From NCBI GenBank assembly GCA_051025295.1, contig JBMGJV010000017.1: a stretch of 64,000 bases of DNA, one strand, 5' to 3'. Position 1 is the stretch's first letter. The number at the start of each line of letters is the position of its first letter. Made by a program: the position numbers and the translations under genes. The stretch is from KBS-83 sp051025295 (GTDB lineage Bacteria; Acidobacteriota; Terriglobia; Terriglobales; Acidobacteriaceae). Shown piece after piece: positions 8,574 to 16,530 of this stretch. The notes under the pieces are model-generated. The model was given only the letters and a program-made list of their open reading frames with translations. It did not search any database and was not told the DNA's origin.

Positions 8574-10064
8574 ATGACGACCCAGGCTCCTGTCTCCGGT
8601 GCTTCCGGACTCGCCGGCGCGCTCTCCCGCTACGAGCCTGTCATCGGGCTCGAAGTGCACGTGCAACTGCTGACCACGACGAAGGCCTTCTGCGGCTGCT
8701 CCACGCGCTTCGGCTCCGCGCCGAACACGCAGATCTGCCCGGTCTGCCTGGGACTGCCCGGCGCGCTGCCCGTGCTCAACCGCCGCGCGGTCGAGTTCGC
8801 CGTTCTGGCCGCCACTGCAATCAATTGCCGGGTCCGCGAGCGCTCGATCTTCTCGCGCAAAAACTACTTCTATCCCGACTCGCCCAAGGGCTACCAGATC
8901 TCGCAGTACGACCAGCCGATCGCGGAGAACGGCTGGATCGAGGTGCCCTCGAACGGCGGCACCAGGCGCATCGGCATCACGCGCCTGCACATGGAAGAGG
9001 ACGCGGGCAAGAGCCTGCACGAGGGCTTTGCCGATTCGGCGACGAAGAGCTATGTCGACCTCAACCGCTGCGGCACTCCGCTGGTCGAGATCGTCAGCGA
9101 GCCGGACATCCGCACGCCCGAAGAAGCCTACGAATACCTGACCCGGCTGAAGGAGATCCTGCTCTACACCGGCGTCAGCGACTGCAACATGGAAGAAGGC
9201 TCTCTGCGCTGCGATGCGAACGTCAGCGTGCGCCCGCGCGGACAGGAGAAGTTCGGCACCAAGGCGGAGGTCAAGAACGTGAACAGCTTCCGCTTCATTC
9301 GTTCCGCGCTCGAATACGAAATCGAGCGCCAGGTCGAGGTGCTCGAGTCCGGCGGCCGCGTCGTGCAGGAGACGCGCAGCTGGAATGCCGCTGAGGGCCG
9401 CACCTTCTCCATGCGCTCGAAGGAAGAGGCGCACGACTACCGCTACTTCCCCGAGCCGGATCTGCCGCCGCTGCTCGTCTCCGATGCATGGCGACAGGAG
9501 ATTCTCGCCGACATGCCGGAGCTGCCGGAGGCGCGCCGCGCCCGCATGGTGCGCGACTACGAGATCTCCGAGCAGGATGCGCAGTCGCTGACGACGACGC
9601 GCGAGTTTGCCGATCGCTTTGAGGCAGCCGCGCGCCGTGCGAAGAATCCGCGCCGCCTCGCGAACCTGCTGCAGAGTGAAGTGCTGGGCCGGCTGCGCGC
9701 AGCCGGGCTCGAATTCGAGCAGTCGCCGGTCACGATGGATGGGCTGGTGCTCGCGGCCGATCTTGCCGAAGAGGGCAAGCTCTCGAGCAAGCAGTGGAAG
9801 GGCATCTTCGACATCGCCTTCGAACGCGGTGAGGACTTCGGCGTCGTCTACGAGCGCGAGAAGCCGCAGCAGATCTCCGACACCTCCACGCTCGAACGAA
9901 TGATCGATGAAGTCATCGCCGCCAACCCCAAACAGGTCGAGCAGTATCGCGGCGGCAAGAAGACCGTGGCCGCATTCTTCGTCGGCCAGGTGATGCGCGC
10001 ATCCAAAGGACAGGCCAACCCCGGACTGTTGAATGAGCTGGTGGCCCGAAAGCTGGATGCATAG
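8574..10064 (+). CDS. gatB: Asp-tRNA(Asn)/Glu-tRNA(Gln) amidotransferase subunit B
   Basis: GatB is the kinase/tRNA-binding subunit of GatCAB, which amidates mischarged Glu-tRNA(Gln) or Asp-tRNA(Asn). At 496 aa the length is normal. The GatB signature YEPVIGLEVHVQL is at residues 20-32. Cysteine pairs at FCGCS and ICPVCLGLPG suit the zinc site, and the catalytic-domain stretch DLNRCGTPLVEIVSEPDI follows. The C-terminal YqeY-like tRNA-binding tail ends GLLNELVARKLDA. I chose the ATG at 8574 because AGGAAGG lies upstream and family members begin just before the YEPVIG motif. The open frame runs 36 codons further up without support. gatA and gatC are not adjacent. Only 3 nt separate it from the mutarotase gene. 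Confidence 0.97.
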   Translation: MTTQAPVSGASGLAGALSRYEPVIGLEVHVQLLTTTKAFCGCSTRFGSAPNTQICPVCLGLPGALPVLNRRAVEFAVLAATAINCRVRERSIFSRKNYFYPDSPKGYQISQYDQPIAENGWIEVPSNGGTRRIGITRLHMEEDAGKSLHEGFADSATKSYVDLNRCGTPLVEIVSEPDIRTPEEAYEYLTRLKEILLYTGVSDCNMEEGSLRCDANVSVRPRGQEKFGTKAEVKNVNSFRFIRSALEYEIERQVEVLESGGRVVQETRSWNAAEGRTFSMRSKEEAHDYRYFPEPDLPPLLVSDAWRQEILADMPELPEARRARMVRDYEISEQDAQSLTTTREFADRFEAAARRAKNPRRLANLLQSEVLGRLRAAGLEFEQSPVTMDGLVLAADLAEEGKLSSKQWKGIFDIAFERGEDFGVVYEREKPQQISDTSTLERMIDEVIAANPKQVEQYRGGKKTVAAFFVGQVMRASKGQANPGLLNELVARKLDA

Positions 10065-10067
10065 ACC

Positions 10068-10988
10068 ATGACCGAGATCGAACGGCTGAATCAACAGTTC
10101 CGCGCCGATGGTGCGGTGCGCTTTGAAGAGGGCCCCGGCGGACTCGTTCGCGCATGGCTCGACACGACGCAGGGTCAGGCCGAGCTCTACCTGCAGGGCG
10201 CGCACCTCACGCGCTGGCAGCCGGCCACCGCCGTGCATCCCGTGCTGTTCCTCAGCTCACGCAGTCTGTTTGTCAGCAGCAAGGCAATTCGCGGCGGCGT
10301 GCCAATCGTGTTTCCGTGGTTCGGCGAACGGCAGGGCGGCTTGCCGGGTCCGCAGCACGGCTTTGCGCGGTCGCTGGTGTGGGATGTGGTCGCGGCAGAG
10401 CGCCACGGCAGCGGTGCCGCGGGCATCACGCTTCGCCTGCTGCCCAATCAGGTCACGCGCGACCTCGGCTTCGATCACTTCGTCGTCGTGCTCGAAGTCG
10501 TCTCCGGCCCCACGCTCGAGTTGCGGCTCTCGGTCGAGAACCTTGGCGACACACCGCTCATCATCGAAGACGCACTGCATGCGTACTTCGCGGTCAGCGA
10601 TGTTCATCAGGTGGAAGTCACCGGACTCGCGAACACGGAGTATCGCGATCGCGCCGACGACACGAAGAAAAAGCACCAGGACGGGCAGTCGATCCGCTTC
10701 ACCCGCGAGACCGACCAACTCCACCTGAACACGACTACCCCGGTCACGATTCACGATCCCGGCTGGAACCGTCGTCTCGTCATCGAGAAGCAGGGCTCTG
10801 CAAGCACCGTGGTCTGGAATCCCTGGCAGGAGAAGGCCGCCAAGCTCGCCGATCTCGGCGATGTCTGGCCCGGCTTCGTCTGCGTGGAGCCGGCCAACGC
10901 GCGTGAGAATGCAATCACGATCGAGCCCGGCACCGTGCACACGCTCGCCATGCGCGTAACGGTCGAGCCGCTCGCCGACAAATCCTAG
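10068..10988 (+). CDS. D-hexose-6-phosphate mutarotase (aldose 1-epimerase family)
   Basis: A 306-aa YeaD-type mutarotase that interconverts the anomers of glucose-6-phosphate and related hexose phosphates. Family motifs seen are GAHLTRWQPA (residues 45-54), SKAIRGGVPIVFPWFGER (the Arg/Gly/Pro-rich substrate pocket), GPQHGFARSLVWDV with the catalytic His, and the C-terminal VWNPWQEKAAKLADLGD and FVCVEPAN with the catalytic Glu. It starts 3 nt after the gatB stop and is probably cotranscribed with it. A functional link to tRNA amidation is not evident. There is no signal peptide, so it acts in the cytoplasm, in line with a phosphorylated substrate. Confidence 0.93.
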   Translation: MTEIERLNQQFRADGAVRFEEGPGGLVRAWLDTTQGQAELYLQGAHLTRWQPATAVHPVLFLSSRSLFVSSKAIRGGVPIVFPWFGERQGGLPGPQHGFARSLVWDVVAAERHGSGAAGITLRLLPNQVTRDLGFDHFVVVLEVVSGPTLELRLSVENLGDTPLIIEDALHAYFAVSDVHQVEVTGLANTEYRDRADDTKKKHQDGQSIRFTRETDQLHLNTTTPVTIHDPGWNRRLVIEKQGSASTVVWNPWQEKAAKLADLGDVWPGFVCVEPANARENAITIEPGTVHTLAMRVTVEPLADKS

Positions 10989-11015
10989 CTCCTCTTCCTC
11001 TCGGCATCCATCTCT

Positions 11016-11041
11016 GCGGCGGACACATATGTGTCCGCCGC
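11016..11041. repeat. Perfect 26-bp palindrome in a 315-bp gap
   Basis: Bases 11016-11041 form an uninterrupted palindrome with half-site GCGGCGGACACAT. It lies about 30 bp after the mutarotase stop. It could form a very stable hairpin and act as a terminator, although only TTTG follows, or serve as a binding site for a dimeric regulator of the TonB-receptor gene downstream. The rest of the gap 10989-11303 shows no open frame with support. Near 11206-11225 there is a short CTGCAACAGCTGCAG repeat, and the receptor's ribosome-binding site GAGGAG sits near 11292. Confidence 0.6.
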
Positions 11042-11303
11042 TTTGCGTGTAAAGATGATGAAAATCCAGCCTAGGTAACAAGAGCGGCGACGTTATTTGC
11101 CGAGTCAAATCTCGCGAAGCGAATTTCACGCGTGGTTAAAGACGCCTCGGCCAGTCAGCCCTGAGACTCAGAGTCGGCCCAGAGCACAAGACATCCACGC
11201 CCACATTGCTGCAACAGCTGCAGGTGAGGAGAGCGTGCGAGCAGACCACACCTGCAAAGCAGACACAGTGCCAGGCCCAGTTCTGAAACTTTGAGGAGAC
11301 CCG

Positions 11304-14300
11304 ATGTCCCAGCGTTTGCAACAGATCATATTGAGTGCTGTAGCGGTTACGTGTGTCTCGGTCGCGGCGGCCGTTCCCGCCCTCGCGCAGACCGCAGTCA
11401 GTGGCGCCATCGTCGGCAGTATCAGCGATCCGTCCGGCGCACGCGTTCCCAGCGCGACAGTCACCGTCGTCGACAACGGCACCAATGCGAGCAGCCAAAC
11501 AACGGCCGACAGCGCCGGTAATTTTCGTTTTCCCAACCTTGCGCCCGGCGTGTACACCGTCACCGTCTCCGCGCCCGGCTTCGAGCAGACGCAAAATCAA
11601 CGGGTCAAGGTTGACGTTGGTCAGCCCACCACGCTCGATGAGCGGTTGACCCTCGGAGCCAACTCGCAGACCGTGCAGGTCGACATTGGCGATCCGCTGA
11701 TCAACACCGAGACCAACGACTTCTCCAGCAACGTGAACCAGGTGCAAATCGACAATCTGCCGATCAACGGCCGCCGCTGGTCGAACTTCGCCCTGTTGAC
11801 GCCCGGCGCCAATCCGGACGGCGGCTTCGGCCTGATCTCGTTCCGCGGCATCTCCGGCCTGCTGAACAACAACACGATCGACGGTGGCGACGACAACCAG
11901 GCCTTCTTCTCGGAGGCGCGCGGACGCACTCGCCTCAGCTACACATTTACCCAGTCCGCCGTGCAGGAGTTCCAGGTCAACACCTCGAACTACTCGGCGC
12001 AGTATGGCCGCAGCGCCGGCGCGGTGGTCAACACCGTCTCGAAGAGCGGCACCAATCAGTTCCACGGCTCCGGCTTCTGGTACTGGCGCGATAACGAATT
12101 CGGCGCGACCAACCCATTCTTCCTCCGGACCGTGCTGAACTCCGCGTCCCCCACTGGCATCAGCAGCATCCACATCAAGCCGAAGGACAAGCGCCATCAG
12201 TGGGGCGGCACGTTCGGTGGCCCGCTGGTCAAGGACAAGCTGTTCTTCTTCTACGCGTACGACCAGCAGCACCGGAACTTTCCCGGAGTCTCGGCCACGT
12301 CGAGCCCCACCTATCTCAGCCTCAGCAGTTCCTCCCAGGCGACGCTCGCCAGCCGCGGCGTCACAGCCGCGCAAACCGCCGCCGCCCAGCAGTACCTGCT
12401 CAGCCTGACCGGCGTAGTGCCGCGCGTCGGCGACCAGATCATCAACTTCCCCAAGCTCGACTGGCACATCAGCGACAAGCACACGGCTTCGATCGAGTAC
12501 AACCGCGCGCGCTGGAATTCGCCCGCCGGCATCCAGACCAGTCCTGTCGTGTCACGCGGCATCGCCAGCTTCGGCAATGACTTCGCCAAGATCGATTCGA
12601 TCATCGGCCGGCTCGACAGCACCTTCAGTCCGAACTTCAGCAACCAGATCCGTTACCAATACGGTCGCGACTTCGAATACGAGTTCTCGCAGGCGCCTGC
12701 GGCGGGTGAGCCGCTCACCGGTCCCAACAATTTCCCGCCATCGGTCAGCCTGGGCGGCGGCGGCCTCACCTACGGCAAGCCGAACTTCCTCAATCGCCGC
12801 GCGTATCCCGACGAACACCGCAACCAGGCGACCGACACCATCACGCAGGTGATCGGGCGCCACACCCTGACCTACGGCGCGGACTACAACAACGTCGAAG
12901 ATCGCTCGGACAATCTGTTTGCCGAGGAGGGTGTCTACAGCTACTCCAACCTCGCCAACTGGATCACTGACTTCGCCTACCCGACCTCGCCCCGCTGCGA
13001 TGCAGCCCGCGATGCCAAGGCCGGCACGCTGCCTTGCTACACCAGCTACACGCAGGGCTTTGGCCGCTCGGCATTCGACTTCAACACGAATGAAGTCGCC
13101 GGCTTCCTGCAGGACGACTGGAAGGTCCTGCCGAACCTGACACTCAACCTCGGCATGCGCTACGAGTACCAGAACCAGCCCAACCCGCAACTGCCGAACG
13201 CCGCCTTCCCGCTCACCCGGCAGTTCCCCAGCGACCGCACAGACATCGGCCCGCGCTTGGGCTTCGCGTATGACCCGTATGGCAACGGCAAGACGGTAGT
13301 GCGCGGCGGATACGGCATCTACTACGGGCGGCTCGAGAACTCGACCATCTACAACGCCATCATCAACACCGGCAATGCCGGCGGCCAGATCCAGGTCACG
13401 CTCAATAATGCGTCGAAGGGTGCGCCGCTCTTTCCGCAGACATTGACCGCTGCGGCAGCCAATCCAACCGCCAAGCCGAACATCGTCTACTTCCAGCCCG
13501 GCTTCAAGCTGCCCCAGGTACAGCAGGCCGATCTCGCCGTGCAGCGGGATATCGGATGGAACACGGTCTTTTCCGTCAACTACCTGCTCAGCCTGGGCCG
13601 GCGTCTGCCCACGTTCGTGGACACCAACATCGCACCTGCCACCAGTGCGGTGACGTATACCATTAAGAACGGCAGCGTCGCCGGTCTTACACCGCGGCTG
13701 GCGCGCCTCGACGGGCAGAGCTTCACGCTGCCGCTCTACACGCAGCGCATCAACCCCAACTTCGGTCAGCTCAGCCAGATCGAAAGCGAAGTCAATTCCA
13801 ACTACCACGCGCTCGTCGTCGAGGCGCAGCACCGGCTGCAGCACGGCTTGCAGTTCGACCTGAACTACACCTGGTCCAAGGCGATCGACGATGGGCAGAC
13901 GTCGACCACCTTCAGCAGCGCGAACACGCCGACGGATCCCTACAACCTCGGCTTCGACCGCGGGATCTCGAGCTTCGACATCCGCAGCCGGTTCGTCGGC
14001 ACCATGGTCTGGCAGCCGCACGTGCCGGTCAGCAACCGGCTGGTCTCGGCGGCGGTCAACGGCTGGGAGCTCGCACCGGTCGTCATCCTCTCCTCCGGCG
14101 CGCCGTATTCGGCGACGATCAGCGGCGGCGTCAACGGCGTACCGGGCCAGAACAGCATCAACGGCAGCGGCGGCAATACAGGCATCGACGAGTTTCTGCC
14201 GCTGCTCGGCCGCAACACGTTCAAGCAGCCGCGCATCTCGAACGTCGACCTGCGCGCCTCCCGCAGCTACACCGTCCACGAGAAGTACCGGGTCGAGGCG

Positions 14301-14504
14301 CTCGCCGAGGCCTTCAACCTGTTCAACCGCTTCCAGGTCACCGGCGTGCAGAACACGGCGTACTCACTCAGCGGCACCACGCTCACACCGCAGGCCACCA
14401 ACAGCGGCAGCGCAAACGTGGCGACCTTCGGCACAGCGACTTCGGCCGGCAACGGCATCTACCGCGAACGCCAGTTGCAACTCGCGCTGCGCTTCGAGTT
14501 CTAG
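11304..14504 (+). CDS. TonB-dependent receptor, Oar-like, with carboxypeptidase-regulatory domain
   Basis: A 1066-aa outer-membrane protein typical of Acidobacteriota. Residues 1-29 are a signal peptide ending PALAQ. A carboxypeptidase-regulatory-like beta-sandwich follows (GSISDPSGARVPSATVTVVD ... GNFRFPNLAPGVYTVTVSAP, about 38-110). The plug includes LPINGRRWSNFALLTPG and the VQEFQVNTSNYSAQYGRSAG block, then VVNTVSKSGTNQFHGS. The rest is a long beta-barrel ending in the outer-membrane C-terminal signature LALRFEF. Such receptors are thought to import oligosaccharides or other large substrates with TonB-ExbBD, which is not in this window. The start has GAGGAG 7 nt upstream. Glycosidases elsewhere in the window suggest a glycan substrate, but nothing adjacent defines it. 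Confidence 0.93.
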   Translation: MSQRLQQIILSAVAVTCVSVAAAVPALAQTAVSGAIVGSISDPSGARVPSATVTVVDNGTNASSQTTADSAGNFRFPNLAPGVYTVTVSAPGFEQTQNQRVKVDVGQPTTLDERLTLGANSQTVQVDIGDPLINTETNDFSSNVNQVQIDNLPINGRRWSNFALLTPGANPDGGFGLISFRGISGLLNNNTIDGGDDNQAFFSEARGRTRLSYTFTQSAVQEFQVNTSNYSAQYGRSAGAVVNTVSKSGTNQFHGSGFWYWRDNEFGATNPFFLRTVLNSASPTGISSIHIKPKDKRHQWGGTFGGPLVKDKLFFFYAYDQQHRNFPGVSATSSPTYLSLSSSSQATLASRGVTAAQTAAAQQYLLSLTGVVPRVGDQIINFPKLDWHISDKHTASIEYNRARWNSPAGIQTSPVVSRGIASFGNDFAKIDSIIGRLDSTFSPNFSNQIRYQYGRDFEYEFSQAPAAGEPLTGPNNFPPSVSLGGGGLTYGKPNFLNRRAYPDEHRNQATDTITQVIGRHTLTYGADYNNVEDRSDNLFAEEGVYSYSNLANWITDFAYPTSPRCDAARDAKAGTLPCYTSYTQGFGRSAFDFNTNEVAGFLQDDWKVLPNLTLNLGMRYEYQNQPNPQLPNAAFPLTRQFPSDRTDIGPRLGFAYDPYGNGKTVVRGGYGIYYGRLENSTIYNAIINTGNAGGQIQVTLNNASKGAPLFPQTLTAAAANPTAKPNIVYFQPGFKLPQVQQADLAVQRDIGWNTVFSVNYLLSLGRRLPTFVDTNIAPATSAVTYTIKNGSVAGLTPRLARLDGQSFTLPLYTQRINPNFGQLSQIESEVNSNYHALVVEAQHRLQHGLQFDLNYTWSKAIDDGQTSTTFSSANTPTDPYNLGFDRGISSFDIRSRFVGTMVWQPHVPVSNRLVSAAVNGWELAPVVILSSGAPYSATISGGVNGVPGQNSINGSGGNTGIDEFLPLLGRNTFKQPRISNVDLRASRSYTVHEKYRVEALAEAFNLFNRFQVTGVQNTAYSLSGTTLTPQATNSGSANVATFGTATSAGNGIYRERQLQLALRFEF

Positions 14505-14531
14505 CGCAGCATCCACACCTGCAATAGCAAA

Positions 14532-14561
14532 GGCCGGCTCTCCATGAGCCGGCCCTTTTTC
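14532..14561 (+). terminator. Rho-independent terminator of the TonB receptor gene
   Basis: A 9-bp perfect stem GGCCGGCTC/GAGCCGGCC with loop TCCAT is followed by CTTTTTC, 28 nt after the stop codon. Confidence 0.85.
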
Positions 14562-14571
14562 AGCAAGGAAG

Positions 14572-15156
14572 TCACCCCATGTAGATCACGTGCACGTACG
14601 TCCCCGTGCGCGGGTTGTAAGCCAGGTAGTACCCCGGATCGTCCGGGTCGGGGTAGATGACAATGTCATCCGCGCCCCACAGCCAGTCGCTCACGTATGG
14701 ATAGTCAAACGGCGCCACCGCCCAGTTCCATCCGTTGAACCAGAAGCGCCGCGGGTCGCCCCCGGACAGCCGCCAGCGATGCTCCGGGCCGAAGCCGCCA
14801 TTCCACTGCCCGTGCTCCCACGGGTGCTCGAGCCGGTAGTGCGGATTGCCGGGGCCGTAGTCGTGGCCCACCCAGCGCTCATCATTCCGGCGACCCTGGT
14901 CATTACCGCGCCGCTCGTCCACATGGGGTGCGTTCGGGTGCCCCGGAGCGTCGCGGTAGTCGCGATTGTCGGGCGGCCGCGGCGTGCCCCGGTACGGTTC
15001 GGGCCCGCGCATGGGAGGTTGATGAGTCGGCTGCATGCCGCCGCCCGGAGGCCCTCCGGGAGTCATCGGTGCAGGCGGCCCACCGGGGCGTCCGCCATGC
15101 TGGGCCACAGCCGGAACAGCGCTCAAGGCCAACGAGAGAAACAGGATTCGCAGCAA
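14572..15156 (-). CDS. Secreted Pro/Gly/Arg-rich protein of unknown function
   Basis: A 194-aa protein beginning at TTG 15156, chosen because AGGAGG lies 7 nt upstream. A longer frame from GTG 15222 has no such support. Residues 1-19 are a hydrophobic signal peptide (LRILFLSLALSAVPAVAQ). Residues 20-100 are low complexity, rich in Pro, Gly, Asp and Arg. Residues 100-194 are aromatic-rich with many Trp, Tyr and Gly (EHRWRLSGGDPRRFWFNGWN, DIVIYPDPDDPGYYLAYN). Similar small secreted proteins with a disordered linker and a Trp/Tyr-rich tail occur in Acidobacteriota without known role. Exported location is likely; function is unknown. Confidence 0.75.
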   Translation of the reverse strand: MLRILFLSLALSAVPAVAQHGGRPGGPPAPMTPGGPPGGGMQPTHQPPMRGPEPYRGTPRPPDNRDYRDAPGHPNAPHVDERRGNDQGRRNDERWVGHDYGPGNPHYRLEHPWEHGQWNGGFGPEHRWRLSGGDPRRFWFNGWNWAVAPFDYPYVSDWLWGADDIVIYPDPDDPGYYLAYNPRTGTYVHVIYMG

Positions 15157-15275
15157 TCGCCACCTCCTCGCACGCCGGCTAGGATGCCAGCGGTCCAGGG
15201 CCGGGTAGCCCCTGCGGGGCACCGCACGACCGGCTGCGAAGAAGCTTCAGCGACTCACTTCAGGAGCGTGGCGGA

Positions 15276-16238
15276 TCAGAGCATGCCGGCAGTGCTGGCG
15301 CTGCCCGAGCTCGTGTGGTTCGAGGCAAACTCCTGCAGCGTCTCGCTCATGTACTTGTGCGGGTTCACCGGCGAGTCGTGCAGGCGCACTTCGTAGTGCA
15401 GGTGCGGGCCGGTCGAGCGGCCCTCGCTGCCGACGTAGCCAATGATGTCCCCGCGGCGAACGTCCTGCCCGGCGGTCACAGCGAACCCGGACAGGTGACC
15501 GTAGGCCGTGTGGATGCCGTGACCGTGGTCGATCACGACCTCGCGTCCGTAGCCGCTCGCCGGCCCGGCCATCAGCACGGTGCCGTCTGCGGGGGCGCGG
15601 ATCGGCTCACCCATCGGCGCCGAGATATCGATGCCCTTGTGGAACGCGCCCTCCCCGTTGAACGGGTCCTGGCGCTCGCCGAACGAGCTGGTGATCTGCC
15701 CCACCACCGGCCACAGGCTCGGTGAGTCGGCCGAAACATCCCAGTCGGACGCATCGCCGAAGCCAAACTTCGGCGCCAGCGCGCGACGCATGCGTCCGGA
15801 AAGAGCCGAACGGCGCAGGCTGGTGAGCTGGTCGAGCGTCTGGACATAAGTGCCGGGACCCGGAGCGTCGCTCAGCACGCTGGTTGAGGCAACGGCGGCC
15901 GTCGCCGGCTTGGTCTCATGCCCCTGGCGCAGCCCGTACAGCGCGGTCACCTGGTTCGCCAGCGAGCCGAGCGAGGCCACCTGCACATCCTTCTGCTTCG
16001 CCACCTGCTGCATGTTCAGGTAGTCGTGCCGCAGGGCTTCCTTCTCGGAGCGAATCTGGTTGTAGTGGGCGGTCTTCAGCAGCATCCGGCTATAGGAGCC
16101 GGCCATGCCCGTCATCGTGAACAGGCCGACCAGCGCCGCCGCGACGAACACGTAGGCATAGTGCAGCGGAACCGGGACCTTGCGGAGCTGGCCATCCTCT
16201 TCCCTGGCAACAAAGATGATGTAGTAGCGCTTTCGCAA
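15276..16238 (-). CDS. M23 family metallopeptidase (peptidoglycan hydrolase), membrane-anchored
   Basis: A 320-aa LytM/M23 endopeptidase, expected to cleave peptidoglycan cross-bridges or activate amidases in the periplasm. One membrane segment (about residues 28-46) follows a short basic N-terminus, then a coiled-coil-like region (55-100). The catalytic domain holds the zinc ligands H200 and D204 (HKGIDIS), H248 (YGHLSG), and H281 in GPHLHYEVR. The G-x-G-rich core GREVVIDHGHGIHTAYGH is intact, so it is likely active. The start is a TTG at 16238 with GGAGG about 10 nt upstream. It is divergent from the catalase gene across about 290 bp. Confidence 0.93.
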   Translation of the reverse strand: MRKRYYIIFVAREEDGQLRKVPVPLHYAYVFVAAALVGLFTMTGMAGSYSRMLLKTAHYNQIRSEKEALRHDYLNMQQVAKQKDVQVASLGSLANQVTALYGLRQGHETKPATAAVASTSVLSDAPGPGTYVQTLDQLTSLRRSALSGRMRRALAPKFGFGDASDWDVSADSPSLWPVVGQITSSFGERQDPFNGEGAFHKGIDISAPMGEPIRAPADGTVLMAGPASGYGREVVIDHGHGIHTAYGHLSGFAVTAGQDVRRGDIIGYVGSEGRSTGPHLHYEVRLHDSPVNPHKYMSETLQEFASNHTSSGSASTAGML

Positions 16239-16477
16239 GCTCCTGATCCCTCCAGATGTCTGTGTGGTTCCGTCAGCCTCAGAGATACAGACGAGGCAAA
16301 TGCCATTCGGGCCGACGCATTCCTAAGGCTACCAAACTGGGAATCGGACCAGCAACCAGACCGAAGTGTAGCCGCCGACCCCTTGCGGTGACCCAGACGG
16401 CCACCACAACCCGCAGACGCCGCCCGACGCGGCACCCTTCAAAGGGATGAAATTCACCGTCCTGTGCGTTGCTACCC

Positions 16478-16500
16478 AGAAGAATAATAATTATTCTTCT
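16478..16500. promoter_or_regulatory. PerR/Fur-like inverted repeat upstream of catalase
   Basis: AGAAGAATAAT-A-ATTATTCTTCT is a perfect 11-1-11 inverted repeat. Its core GAATAAT-A-ATTATTC has the 7-1-7 architecture of Fur-superfamily boxes and matches the PerR consensus half-site TTATAAT at five of seven positions. It is strikingly AT-rich in GC-rich surroundings and ends 30 nt before the catalase ATG, where bound repressor would block transcription. PerR is the peroxide sensor that represses catalase in many bacteria. The regulator itself is not in this window. Confidence 0.7.
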
Positions 16501-16530
16501 CGTTAGGTTCGGTTGGACCAGAGGAGCTTT

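Noticed and set aside
8553..10238. Long minus-strand open frame opposite gatB
   Set aside because: Same shadow effect; gatB on the plus strand is intact and diagnostic.
12552..14279. Long minus-strand open frame opposite the TonB receptor gene
   Set aside because: Antisense shadow of a clear outer-membrane receptor.
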